Shown here piece by piece: positions 9,076 to 18,400 of a stretch of 64,000 nucleotides of DNA; the stretch's first letter is position 1, and each line of letters starts with the position of its first letter. The stretch spans positions 14,963 through 78,962 of the forward strand of contig JAYOTG010000008.1 in assembly GCA_038150305.1 (NCBI GenBank), written 5' to 3'. The DNA comes from MGIIa-L3 sp038150305 (GTDB lineage: Archaea > Thermoplasmatota > Poseidoniia > Poseidoniales > Poseidoniaceae). The translations under genes and the position numbers were made by a program. The notes beneath the pieces were generated by a model that saw only the letters and a program-made list of their open reading frames with translations, was not told the DNA's origin and ran no database searches.

Positions 9076-9521
9076 GTCCGTTCTTCGCCCTGCGGCCGGC
9101 CACGGTGGTAGGCGGTGCCGCGGTGGATTTCCGTGGCCCGGTAGAGCTGTTCGAGGAGCACCACGCTCGCCAACTCATGGGGCATGGTGAGGGGTGAAAG
9201 CGAGAGACGAGCCGTGTTTGGCTCCGCGCCATTCCAGCCGTCGGGAGGTCCGAGCATGAGGTGAACGTCCTCACTGGCCAAGGTCCATTGACGCACGGTT
9301 TCCGCGAAGGCAAGGCTGTCCGGGGCGTCCCCACCCTCGTCGAGCAGCACCCGCGTGGTGCCTTGGGGAGGCGCGGTCAAGTACACCTCGAGGGAGGTTT
9401 TCGACGGATGGACCTCGAGGCGGACGCCGCGCTGACGAAGGCGGGTGGCGTACACCTCAACGGCGGCAGCCATGGAACGCTCCTTTGGCCGGCCGTGCAG
9501 GTGGACGATGATGCGCCCCAT
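9072..9521 (-). CDS. rlmH: RlmH-like SPOUT methyltransferase (23S rRNA pseudouridine-1915 N3)
   Basis: 149 residues, close to the usual 155-160. RlmH methylates N3 of pseudouridine 1915 in helix 69 of 23S rRNA. The N-terminus (GRIIVHLHGRPKERSMAAAV) gives the family's first strand and helix. The C-terminal knot carries HLMLGPPDGW and LSLSPLTMPHELASVVLLEQ followed by LYRA and the terminal YHRG. These match the SAM-binding trefoil knot of RlmH, where the usual text is GGxxG and LSLSxxTLPHQ. The ATG at 9521 is chosen because homology begins there. RlmH is near-universal in bacteria and only patchy in archaea, so transfer at some point is plausible. It is upstream of, and overlaps, a membrane-protein gene. 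Confidence 0.88.
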   Translation of the reverse strand: MGRIIVHLHGRPKERSMAAAVEVYATRLRQRGVRLEVHPSKTSLEVYLTAPPQGTTRVLLDEGGDAPDSLAFAETVRQWTLASEDVHLMLGPPDGWNGAEPNTARLSLSPLTMPHELASVVLLEQLYRATEIHRGTAYHRGRPQGEERT

Positions 9522-9595
9522 GGACCGTGCAGGAGGCACCTGTGCATGGGTTCTTCGCTGAACAACCTCAAAGGAGGTCGAGCCGAAGACGAGGC

Positions 9596-9931
9596 ATGGG
9601 GTGGCGATTTCCTTGGAGCCGTCGCGCTTCAAACCCGGATCCAAACCCGCCCCTTCGTCGGGACACGCGGGCGTGGCTCGCGGCCTTGCAGGAGGTCTGC
9701 GAGCGTCATTTCGACCAGCCCCAAGCCGGGCGGATGCGGGTCAGGGAACTCCAAGTTGAATGGCGTGAAGCCAAGACCGAGGGAGTGTTGGACGACGCCG
9801 GCCACCTCGGCCTTGAGCGCCGAGCCTACCGTTTGCTCAACGGCGACGATGAGGCGTGGTTGAGGTGGTTGGACGATTTGGGCTTCTGGAAGCCGGGCTG
9901 GAATCCTGACGAGGGCGATGAACAGGCTTGA
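9596..9931 (+). CDS. Small uncharacterised protein
   Basis: 111 residues, soluble, helical and rich in Trp, Arg, Glu and Asp. The segment from about residue 22 on (RDTRAWLAALQEVCERHFDQ) looks like an ordered domain of four or five helices, ending in an acidic tail (GWNPDEGDEQA). No family recognised. The ATG is chosen because an AAGGAGGT element lies about 15 nt upstream, although the spacing is long. The gene overlaps or abuts the thioredoxin/GST-fold gene downstream, suggesting joint expression. The opposite-strand frame here looks like a shadow. Confidence 0.6.
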   Translation: MGWRFPWSRRASNPDPNPPLRRDTRAWLAALQEVCERHFDQPQAGRMRVRELQVEWREAKTEGVLDDAGHLGLERRAYRLLNGDDEAWLRWLDDLGFWKPGWNPDEGDEQA

Positions 9932-9956
9932 TAGCACGCCGGCATCAGCCAAATCC

Positions 9957-10655
9957 ATGGGTGAGCGTGCTGCGCTTCACATGCTGTACTCCTGCCCGTT
10001 CTGCTGGAAGGTCCGCGGCCTGATTGAACACCTCGACATGGACGTCGATTACGTCCCGGTCAACGGCATGAAAATCCGCAAGGAGGTGGCCTTCGCCGGC
10101 GACTGGGGCAAGGTCCCGGTCTTCACCGACGAAAACGGTCACCACGTCGTTGACTCCACGCCCCTCCTGCGCCACCTTGACGCCACCTACAACGAGGGTA
10201 AACTGGCTGCCCGTGGCGATGCTGCCCGTCAGGACGAATGGATGACTTGGGTGGACACGCACATGAAGAACGCCACGGTTCCCATCCTCTACGGGAGCCT
10301 CGGCTCCGCCCTGAAGACGACCACACGCATCTCGAAGATTGAGAAATTCGGATTCTTCGCCAAGCGCCTGTACGCGTGGGCCGGCTTCCCCATCATGTGG
10401 GGCATCATCGCCCGAAAACGGGTCAAGAAAGACGGGCGCACGCCAAAGAAACTCTGGCATGACCTGTTGAGTGAATTCACCGGCGCGTTTGAGGGTCAAC
10501 CCTTCTTTGGCGGCGACCATCCTGACTTGGTGGACTTCGCCGCCTTCGGCTACATGCGATCGATTTCCCCCTTCCCGCAGTTCGATCAACTCCAAGATCA
10601 CGCGGCCGGGATGGCCTGGTACAACGGCATGAACGGCACGCTTCATGGGGCGTGA
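9957..10655 (+). CDS. Glutaredoxin/GST-fold protein, prostaglandin-E-synthase-2-like
   Basis: 232 residues. The N-terminal thioredoxin fold has LYSCPFCWKVRGLIEHL with a CPFC redox motif (C13, C16), followed by the cis-Pro region GKVPVFTDENG. A helical GST C-terminal domain follows, with a hydrophobic stretch near 130-150. The combination resembles microsomal prostaglandin-E-synthase-2-like and related GST-family proteins in prokaryotes, which bind glutathione or other thiols. The physiological thiol in archaea is uncertain, so a general thiol-disulfide or detoxification role is all that can be said. An in-frame ATG at 9918 would overlap the preceding gene by 14 bp and add 13 residues without homology. 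The end overlaps the next gene by 11 bp. Confidence 0.8.
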   Translation: MGERAALHMLYSCPFCWKVRGLIEHLDMDVDYVPVNGMKIRKEVAFAGDWGKVPVFTDENGHHVVDSTPLLRHLDATYNEGKLAARGDAARQDEWMTWVDTHMKNATVPILYGSLGSALKTTTRISKIEKFGFFAKRLYAWAGFPIMWGIIARKRVKKDGRTPKKLWHDLLSEFTGAFEGQPFFGGDHPDLVDFAAFGYMRSISPFPQFDQLQDHAAGMAWYNGMNGTLHGA

Positions 10656-11496
10656 AGGCGTGAACGTCGGCCCGCTGACCTTCGTTGAAGTGGAGGCGGG
10701 CACAACCCACGTGGGGGACAACCGCGGAGGGTGGATCCACGCCAGCCAGCGGCCAAGGCACGAGGTACGCCTCCCCGCCTTCTACATCCTCGAATCGCCA
10801 CTGTTGACGAACGAGGTCGCAGCGCTGCTCGGTCGTGAAGAACCGGGGCAGAACGACGTCCATGAAGGCGTTGACGCCGCGCTGCTCCAGCGCATTTGTG
10901 CGGCCCTTCGACCCCTCGTCGATCAAGGTCTCGAAGTTCGACCTCCGAGTTTGGCGGAGTGGACCCATGCCCGAGAAAACGGGAGGCTCACGCCCCAACA
11001 GGGCGCGCTCGAAGTCCTGGCAGACGCTCCCTTCTCCAACCACCGAGGCGCCCCAATGGACGGTCGCCCAAGGGAAGGGTCTGGCCATGGCCCCCTGATG
11101 GATCAATTGGCCTGCATCGAAGTCCACCCTCAGAAAACAGGGGTCACGGCGACCGCCTCGGTGCCCATGGACCGGCGCCTGCCCGGCACCGTGCTCCGGC
11201 TGGTGCTGAGCCCAACACGCACCTTGCCCACGCGTACCGTGCCCAAGCAAGCCGACCTCGCGGCCAACCTTCGCATCGAGGTGCTCAGCACCTTGCTCAT
11301 CGGTGTGGTTCCGTCCTTCCTGATCCCCGTCGTGCGGGGCTTCGGCAGCTACGCGCTGGAAGGATGGGCGAACCTTCTGTTTGGGGGGCTGGTCGCCGGA
11401 TTCGTCACGGGAGCCGTGTGGCGACCGCGACGACCGACCGTTGCTTGGGACGACGGCGAAATTCAGTCCGACGTGGACCGCAGCGTTTCCCAGTAG
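10645..11496 (+). CDS. Compact formylglycine-generating-enzyme-like domain with two membrane helices
   Basis: 283 residues. The first ~195 show the FGE/SUMF1 (C-type-lectin-like) pattern. The opening VEAGTTHVGDNRGGW and RPRHEVRLPAFYILE match the family's MG...DE.PRHEV...F.I start. A middle block LEVRPPSLAEWTHA corresponds to the usual R-L-P-T-EAEWE-A. The end VLRLVLSP corresponds to GFR-V. The domain is short for FGE, and the catalytic cysteine pair is not recognisable (the terminal R-C is absent), so enzymatic activity is doubtful. Residues about 217-236 and 243-262 are two membrane helices, after which a short acidic tail follows. The first ~195 residues would therefore be a cytoplasmic or surface-exposed sensor or binding domain. 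The 3' end overlaps the convergent malic enzyme gene by 34 bp. Confidence 0.65.
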   Translation: MGREGVNVGPLTFVEVEAGTTHVGDNRGGWIHASQRPRHEVRLPAFYILESPLLTNEVAALLGREEPGQNDVHEGVDAALLQRICAALRPLVDQGLEVRPPSLAEWTHARENGRLTPQQGALEVLADAPFSNHRGAPMDGRPREGSGHGPLMDQLACIEVHPQKTGVTATASVPMDRRLPGTVLRLVLSPTRTLPTRTVPKQADLAANLRIEVLSTLLIGVVPSFLIPVVRGFGSYALEGWANLLFGGLVAGFVTGAVWRPRRPTVAWDDGEIQSDVDRSVSQ

Positions 11497-13778
11497 GAAT
11501 CGCCCCGGCACGCTTCGGCCACGCACAGCGTGGCCATGTTCACGATGTCGCGGACCTCGTCGTTGCGGGCCACAATTTGCACGGGGAAGGTGGTGCCTTC
11601 GAGGATGGGCCCGATCATTTCTGCGTCGGCCAATTGCTCCAACAATTTGTACGCAATGTTCGCAGCGGCAAGGTTCGGACACACGAGGACGTTGGCGGGG
11701 CCGTCGAAATTCAGGAAGGGGTATTCCTCTTGGACGAGCGTATCCAGCGCGGTGTCCGCCTGCATTGGGCCGTCGATTTTCAGCGTCGGGTCCAACTCGC
11801 GGGCGGTGGCCACGGCCTCTTCGAGTCGCGTGCTCCGCTGCTCCCGGTTGGTTCCAAAGTTGGAGAAGGAGAGCATCGCGACGCGGGGCTCAAGGCCAAA
11901 GCGCCGTGCAACCCTTGAGGTCTGCACCGCGATTTCCGCCAAGGTGCGCTGGTCAGGATAGATGTTCACGGTGGCATCAGCGAGGATAATGAGACGGCCG
12001 GCGACGGAAACCACGTAGCATCCGACGATGCAGTGGCCTTCTGGGTGCGTCCCAAGGCTCTGAATGGCGGGCTTCAGCACGTCGGCATAGGTGCGACCGA
12101 CACCCCCGACCATGCCGTCGGCATCGCCTGCCCTCAGCATGCTGGAACCGAAGTAAGGACGGCTCTTGAGCAGCCGCTCAGCGTCCGCCAGCGTGACGCC
12201 CTTCCTCGCCCGTCGCTTGGCAAGTTCAGGCGCATAAACGCCCTTTCTGCGCTCGTCCTTTCTTGGGTTCACGATGGTGTGGTCGAACTCGAGCCCAAGG
12301 TGCTCGATGCGCCGCTGAATGCGGTCGGGCGGACCGAGGAGGATGGGGTGACAGATCTGCTGGTCGGACAACTGAGCCGCAGCACGGAGCACCCGTTCCT
12401 GATCACCTTCAGGGAAGACGATGCGTTTCCCTCGTCCGCGGACCTGGTTGATCACGCTGCGCATGAGGGCGTAGCTTTGTCCGAGCCGGCCCTCAAGCTC
12501 CTCGCGGTAGCGCAGAGCATCGAAATCATCGGCTGAGACGGCCGCAACGCCCTCCTCAACGGCGGCCTGAGCGACCGCGCTGGCTTCCCAGATGAGCACC
12601 CTGCGGTCGAAGGGTTTCGGAATGATGTACTCGGGACCAAACTGCATCTCAAGGCCGTCATAGGCCTGCGAGATGTAGTCAGGAACGGGTTCCTTCGCCA
12701 GTGCAGCGAGCGCGCGGGTGGCGGCCATCTTCATGCCCTGCGTGATGTCTCGAGCGCGGACGTCGAGCGCGCCGCGGAAGATGTAGGGGAAACCGAGGAC
12801 GTTGTTCACTTGGTTGGAGTAATCCGAACGCCCGGTCGCGATGATCGCATCGTTGCGGACCGCTTTGACCTCGTCAGGCGAAATTTCCGGCGTTGGGTTG
12901 GCCAACGCGAACACGATTGGACGCTCGGCCATGCTGGCGACCATCTCGCCGGTCACCAGCCCGCCGCGGGACAAGCCCAGCATGACGTCCGCTCCGACCA
13001 GCGCATCGCTGAGGTCACCGGCAGGTCGGTCTTGAGCAAAGGGCGCTTTGTACGCGTTGATTTCACCGGCCTCGAGACGGGCCTTGGTGACGATGCCCTT
13101 GCTGTCGCACATCGTGATATGCTCAGGTGCAACGCCGCACGCCACGTAGTGATTCGCGCAGGCGATGGCGCTGGCTCCAGCGCCAATGACGACCACCTTG
13201 ACGTCCTCGATGGCTTTGCCTTGCAATTCACACGCGTTGATCAGCGCAGCTGCAGAGATGATGGCCGTGCCGTGCTGGTCGTCGTGCATCACTGGAATAT
13301 CGGTGGCCTCGGCGATGCGTCGCTCAATTTCGAAGCATTCGGGGGCCTTGATGTCCTCGAGGTTGATGCCGCCAAAGGTCTTCGAAATGGCCACCACGGT
13401 GTCGATGAAGCGCTCCGGATTCGTCTCGTCAACCTCGATGTCAAACACGTCAATGTCGGCGAAGGTCTTCAGGAGCAGCCCCTTTCCTTCCATGACCGGT
13501 TTGCTGGCCAAGGCGCCGATGTCGCCGAGACCAAGCACGGCCGTACCGTTCGAGATCACGGCCACCAAGTTGCCTTTCGACGTGTAGCGGTAGGCGTCCT
13601 CCGGCCGCTCTGCGATTTCCAGACAAGGGTAAGCCACGCCCGGCGAGTACGCCAACGAGAGCTCGTGAGCGGTGGCGTGTGGCTTGGTCGGAACGACCTT
13701 GATTTTCCCGCGAGGGGAGGCCTCGTGATACTCCAAGGCTTCTCGCTTGAGGCGCTCTTCGCGCGTTGCTTCCGCCAT
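11463..13778 (-). CDS. maeB: NADP-dependent malic enzyme fused to phosphotransacetylase-like domain (MaeB type)
   Basis: 771 residues. The enzyme oxidatively decarboxylates malate to pyruvate. Residues about 1-430 are malic enzyme: SLAYSPGVAYPCLEI, the metal-site segment KTFADIDVFDIEVDE, MHDDQHGTA, and a Rossmann motif VVIGAGASAIACA. The remaining ~330 residues are a phosphate-acetyltransferase-like domain (RIVFPEGDQERVLRAA; PNLAAANIAYKLLEQL). In MaeB enzymes this domain is not catalytic and serves oligomerisation and allosteric control by acetyl-CoA. Start ATG 13778 follows a GAGGAGG element; the longer frame to 13865 adds non-homologous residues. It is divergent from pyruvate kinase, so two pyruvate-producing enzymes share one control region. 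Confidence 0.95.
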   Translation of the reverse strand: MAEATREERLKREALEYHEASPRGKIKVVPTKPHATAHELSLAYSPGVAYPCLEIAERPEDAYRYTSKGNLVAVISNGTAVLGLGDIGALASKPVMEGKGLLLKTFADIDVFDIEVDETNPERFIDTVVAISKTFGGINLEDIKAPECFEIERRIAEATDIPVMHDDQHGTAIISAAALINACELQGKAIEDVKVVVIGAGASAIACANHYVACGVAPEHITMCDSKGIVTKARLEAGEINAYKAPFAQDRPAGDLSDALVGADVMLGLSRGGLVTGEMVASMAERPIVFALANPTPEISPDEVKAVRNDAIIATGRSDYSNQVNNVLGFPYIFRGALDVRARDITQGMKMAATRALAALAKEPVPDYISQAYDGLEMQFGPEYIIPKPFDRRVLIWEASAVAQAAVEEGVAAVSADDFDALRYREELEGRLGQSYALMRSVINQVRGRGKRIVFPEGDQERVLRAAAQLSDQQICHPILLGPPDRIQRRIEHLGLEFDHTIVNPRKDERRKGVYAPELAKRRARKGVTLADAERLLKSRPYFGSSMLRAGDADGMVGGVGRTYADVLKPAIQSLGTHPEGHCIVGCYVVSVAGRLIILADATVNIYPDQRTLAEIAVQTSRVARRFGLEPRVAMLSFSNFGTNREQRSTRLEEAVATARELDPTLKIDGPMQADTALDTLVQEEYPFLNFDGPANVLVCPNLAAANIAYKLLEQLADAEMIGPILEGTTFPVQIVARNDEVRDIVNMATLCVAEACRGDSYWETLRSTSD

Positions 13779-13878
13779 CTTCCTCGGCCTCCTCGGCGAC
13801 GCATCCCGGTTTGAGCCTTCTGTGGTGTGGCTCGGCACACCGCCATATCTGGTCGGTGCATTCACCTACGGAGGACCG

Positions 13879-15348
13879 TTGAAGAACCGTCACAAACCAT
13901 CCTCACGCGTGCACAGGTCACGCGTCATCGCGACCATCGGCCCGTCCTGCGACAAGGAGGCCACCTTGGCTTCGATGCTCGAGGCTGGACTGGACGTGGC
14001 GCGCCTCAACTACTCGCACGGAGATTTCGAGGGCAAGGCAGCGACCATTCAGCGTCTGCGCGCCGCAGAAGCGGCAGCGGGCCGACCGCTCGGCGTGTTG
14101 GCTGATCTTCCGGGCCCAAAGCTCAGGCTGGGGCGCTTTCCTGGTAGTGTACACCTGGAACGAGGCATGACGGTGAGCCTGTGCTGCGGCCAAGACGCTT
14201 CGGATGACGTCAGCCATCGCGCCTTTCCTGTTCCCTACGGGGCGTTGGCCGAAGAACTGCGCGTGGGCGACCCGGTCCTGCTCGCAGACGGGCTAATCCG
14301 GTTGGAAGTGGAGGCCATCGAAGGCTCGACGGTCAGAGCCCAGGTCTTCGACGGTGGCCATCTCAGCGAGCGCAAGGGCATCAACGTCCCTCGAACCAAG
14401 GTTTCGCTCCCCGCCATCGGAGCACGGGACGAAGCTTGCCTCCGGCATGCCCTCGAACTCGAAGTGGACTTTGTCGCCGTGTCCTACGTTCGGAGCGCAG
14501 CGGACCTGGAACCCGCGCGCCGCATCATCGCCGAGGCTGGCCTTCACACCTGGGTCATCGCGAAGATCGAACATCCCGCCGCCCTTGAGGACCTGGATGC
14601 CATCGTCGAAGCCTCTGATGCGGTCATGGTGGCGCGTGGCGACCTCGGCGTTGAAATCCCTCTGGAGGAGGTCCCTGCAGCCCAAGAGCGTATTATCGGC
14701 ATGTGCCTTGCTCGAGGGAAACCCGTCATCGTGGCCACGCAGATGTTGGAATCCATGGTCGATCATCCGCGACCCACACGCGCCGAAGTCAGCGACGTCG
14801 CCACGGCGATTCGCCAATTCACGAGCGCGGTCATGCTCTCCGGGGAGACGGCAACAGGAGCCTATCCGGTGGAAGCCGTCTCCACGATGGTGCGTATCGC
14901 TGAGCGCGCTTCGTCCGCCATCGATGGACTGCCGAGCCCACCTGCGTTGGCGATGTTCAGAAGCACCCGGGCCATCACCGGCGCCGCGGTCAAGCTGGCC
15001 GCGGACGTGGACGCAGATCGGCTCATCGTCGCCACCCAGCACGGCAGCGCTGCACGGTTGATGGCCGCCCACCGTCCCCAACGGCCCATTTTGGCCATCA
15101 CCAACCGCGTCCGCGCCCTACGGAGAACCACCGTCCTTCCCGGCGTGGACGGGCATTTGGTGGAGGAACAAGCCCGGTCGAGGGACACCGTCGGATCGGC
15201 TGTAAAGGCCATGGTCGATGCCGGGCGCATGCAGGCCGGGGAAAAGATCGTCACCGTGACCGGTTCACCCAACGCCATCCGGGGTCGAACCTCAACCATC
15301 CGTTTGGCGCGGGTCGACGACGAAGGCCACCTCCAGATGCTGGAATGA
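13879..15348 (+). CDS. pyk: Pyruvate kinase
   Basis: 489 residues, typical length. It transfers phosphate from phosphoenolpyruvate to ADP. Visible motifs are RSRVIATIGPSCDKE, MLEAGLDVARLNYSHGD, DLPGPKLRLG, and the active-site stretch VIAKIEHPAALEDLD-IVEASD. AVMVARGDLGVEIPLEEVP and the catalytic ETATGAYPVEAV block follow. The C-terminal domain ends normally. A frame runs upstream to 13747, but homology starts near residue 10 of the chosen start. I use TTG at 13879, which has GGAGGA at 13870-13875 just upstream; GTG at 13909 is an alternative. No ATG is available. It is divergent from maeB with about 100 bp between them. Confidence 0.93.
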   Translation: MKNRHKPSSRVHRSRVIATIGPSCDKEATLASMLEAGLDVARLNYSHGDFEGKAATIQRLRAAEAAAGRPLGVLADLPGPKLRLGRFPGSVHLERGMTVSLCCGQDASDDVSHRAFPVPYGALAEELRVGDPVLLADGLIRLEVEAIEGSTVRAQVFDGGHLSERKGINVPRTKVSLPAIGARDEACLRHALELEVDFVAVSYVRSAADLEPARRIIAEAGLHTWVIAKIEHPAALEDLDAIVEASDAVMVARGDLGVEIPLEEVPAAQERIIGMCLARGKPVIVATQMLESMVDHPRPTRAEVSDVATAIRQFTSAVMLSGETATGAYPVEAVSTMVRIAERASSAIDGLPSPPALAMFRSTRAITGAAVKLAADVDADRLIVATQHGSAARLMAAHRPQRPILAITNRVRALRRTTVLPGVDGHLVEEQARSRDTVGSAVKAMVDAGRMQAGEKIVTVTGSPNAIRGRTSTIRLARVDDEGHLQMLE

Positions 15349-15392
15349 TGCTGTGCAGTTCGACGAAGTTGTTTGAACATGCAAACCGACCC

Positions 15393-15399
15393 CTTATAC
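15393..15399 (+). promoter_or_regulatory. TATA box of the giant surface protein gene
   Basis: CTTATAC in otherwise GC-rich sequence, centred about 27 nt upstream of the ATG at 15423. The spacing predicts a leaderless transcript starting at or next to that ATG. Confidence 0.6.
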
Positions 15400-15422
15400 C
15401 TGTTATGAAGGCCAAATCGAAC

Positions 15423-18400
15423 ATGGAAGGTCGGCAAGACGCTCCACAAGACGGCGTGCGCCTGCACGCCACCGGTCTTGTGATGCTGATGCTGATGAGC
15501 CTTGTATCGCCCTTGCTGATGCCAAACGTTGCGGCACACGAGGACCCCGGAGGCGCGGTGTGGCCGATGAGCGGCAGCGAGGACACGGGGTGGGTGAGGC
15601 TCAACGCCACCTCCGCCGACGGCATCCAACCGGCCAGCGCGGATTGGAACCTGACCTTCGCGCCGGGAGCCACGCTTGACAACGTCTCCTTCGAAATTCG
15701 AGTCTCTGGGGCCGATGGCGTGGTCATCGATTCCCCGCTGATGATTTCAGGAGGGTCCATCGGATCAGCCCTGCTCGACCTCAGCGACCAAGGTTGGATG
15801 GGTCAAACCCTCGACCTCGACGGCGGTGACCCCTTCACGGGACGGACCTCAAGCAGCGGCTTGTCGTCCAGCTGGGCGCTCCCCGGCGGCGCCACGGTCA
15901 CCGACCTGGTGATTCAAGCCCTCGCGCCAGCCGACCCCACCGTCTCGCTGAAGCCGCTGGCCTTCGAACCGGTGGCCAGCGCAGTGCACCCTGACGACGG
16001 GCGTCTTTGGCTGGCCGTGGACGAACAGATGTTCGTCATCGACGCGGCCATGTCACCGCCCACCATCGACATCCTCGCCTCTCCAGTTGGCACGGTCGTT
16101 GACGTGGCCGTAGACATGACCCATCGGGAACTCGTGGTGCTCGGCGAAGACGGCCTTGCCATGATTGACTTCGATGACGGGAACATCTGGGCCTACAGCC
16201 AGCAGGCCACCCCTGCAGGCCTTCGTGGCCTGGCCACCAACGCCTCAGGGGACGTCCACGTGGTGGCCGAAGACTGCCTGTACGCCCGCCTCGCCGGTGA
16301 TGCCGCCGGATGGACCAAACTTGCCGGTTGCAACGGCAACACCTTCCCCATCTCGAGCACAGGAGACGTGCTCACGATGGAGATCATCGGCCAATACGTC
16401 TACGTCAGCATGGCCGATGAAGGCGTCATTCGCTACGACACGGTGAGCAGCACCTCCTCCGTTTGGTCCTCCGCCAACGTGCTCCACTCCGACCAAGTGA
16501 CCTCCATCGTCCAGATGGGTTCGCAAATTCTGTTCGGTTCAGAGGACGCTGGCATCGCGCGCTTCAACCCCGCCCTTAACCTCTGGCAGGCCACGTGGTC
16601 GAGCGCCAACTGGCTGGCCGATGACCAGATCAATGGTCTCGAAGTCATCGGGAGTGACCTCTGGGTGCTCGCAGGCGCGTCCATCCAAAAGTACGACATC
16701 AACTCCGGTGTGTTCACCGCCCACTCCGGCCCTTCAGACCTCAGCGATGGAGGGTTGGGCGGTGATGTGCCGGTCATGATGGCGTGGCCCACCGGCGGTG
16801 CCCGGGCGCCCGCGGACGCGACCCTGCTCATCGGTGACGGAACAGGGACCTTCCTTCGCATGGCCCCCGGTGCAACACCGATTCAACAAAGCAACCTTGT
16901 CCTCGCCACCAGCCCTCCGATTGCTGAAATGACGGCCGTGGCCTCGTTCGGCAACGAAGTGTACGTTGGCGGAGACGACCTCGTCGCCGTCTACAACGCC
17001 ACGCAGCGCCGATGGACGGGTGCCACCACCATTTTTGGCGCGCCCAGCGCGATGACCGCGACGGCGGCCGACCTCTGGGTGGCGACGGAAGAAGACGGGT
17101 TGTACCGTATCCCCTCATCAACCGGAACCCCTCAACAGCTCCAGAGCAGCACGGACGCACGCTGGAACGCCATTGTGGGCCTGGCCGTTGACGCACAAGA
17201 CGTGGTGCTAACCCACGAAGACGGTGGCGTCAGCGTGTGGAACCTCACCGACTTGGCCAACGGCAATCCCCCTTGGGAAAGCGGTGCCACCAGCGACGTT
17301 CCCGCAGACGCCACAGGCGAGGTCGCCATCCACAACCGCACCGCTTACTTCGCGAGCGAGGACGGATTGCTCCGCCTCGACCTTGACGGTACGCCGACAT
17401 GGTTGAGTGCATGGGGCAGCACCGGCATCGACCAGTCCTTCTACGCCCCCATCGTGGAGTACCAAGGCGTGCTGCACTACGGCCTGTACGGCTACGGGGT
17501 GATTCGCATTGACCTTGCGTCAGGTGAACTCCTCGAACCGCTGCTCGACGGAAACGGGAACGGCGCCCGTGGCGCCCTGCCAAGCGACGCCATCTACAGC
17601 GTGGCGGTCACCAACATCCGTGGAAGCGCAGAACTTGCCATCGGCACCCAATCTGGCGCCATCTTGTGGGACGGAAGCAGCGCCTACAACATCCCAGGTG
17701 GACGCAATTGGGACGAACGCCCCGGCCAGCATCTCGAATTCATGGATTTGGGATCCTATTTGTTCGCCGCCACCAACCTCGGCGTCTGCCGCTGGCAGGT
17801 GGACGCCTCGGGTGGATTGGACATCGACGGCTGCCTGACGGTGTACGACGGCATGCCCAACTGGGCGACCTATTCACTCGGCCACAACAGCACGCACATC
17901 TTCGGTGGCACGCTCAGCGGTGTGGGCGTCATCGCCCGCAGCTCCTTCTCCGTGGTCGACACCTGGGAAACCCAATCCGCTGACAACGCGCCTGTCGCCG
18001 TGGTCGGCGACGTGGCCTACATCGGCCTTGACGGCATTGGTGTGGCACGGTGGGACCTGACCAACGGAGCATGGCAGAACCTGTGGACCTCGAGCGGCGT
18101 GCTGGACACCAACGGCATCACCGGCCTGGTGGCCGGCGCTCAAGCCAACACCCTCTGGGTGGGTGGAGACGACGGGTTCCAACTCATTGACGTCATCAAC
18201 TCGACCGAGTTGGTCGACATCGAGAAAACCAGCGGCCTGTACTACGACAACGGCGACCCCTACGACCTCATCATGGTCGATGACGTGCTGTACTACAACC
18301 AACGCACGGCATCTGATAGGATCTACCGCATCGACACCAGCGATTACTCCTCAGCGACCAACTTCCTCGACATCGGCGTCCACCTCAACGAGGGGAGCCT

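Noticed and set aside
10477..11462. Minus-strand frame of 401 codons overlapping the FGE-like gene
   Set aside because: Cys/Arg/His-rich shadow without domain features; the plus-strand product matches FGE motifs.
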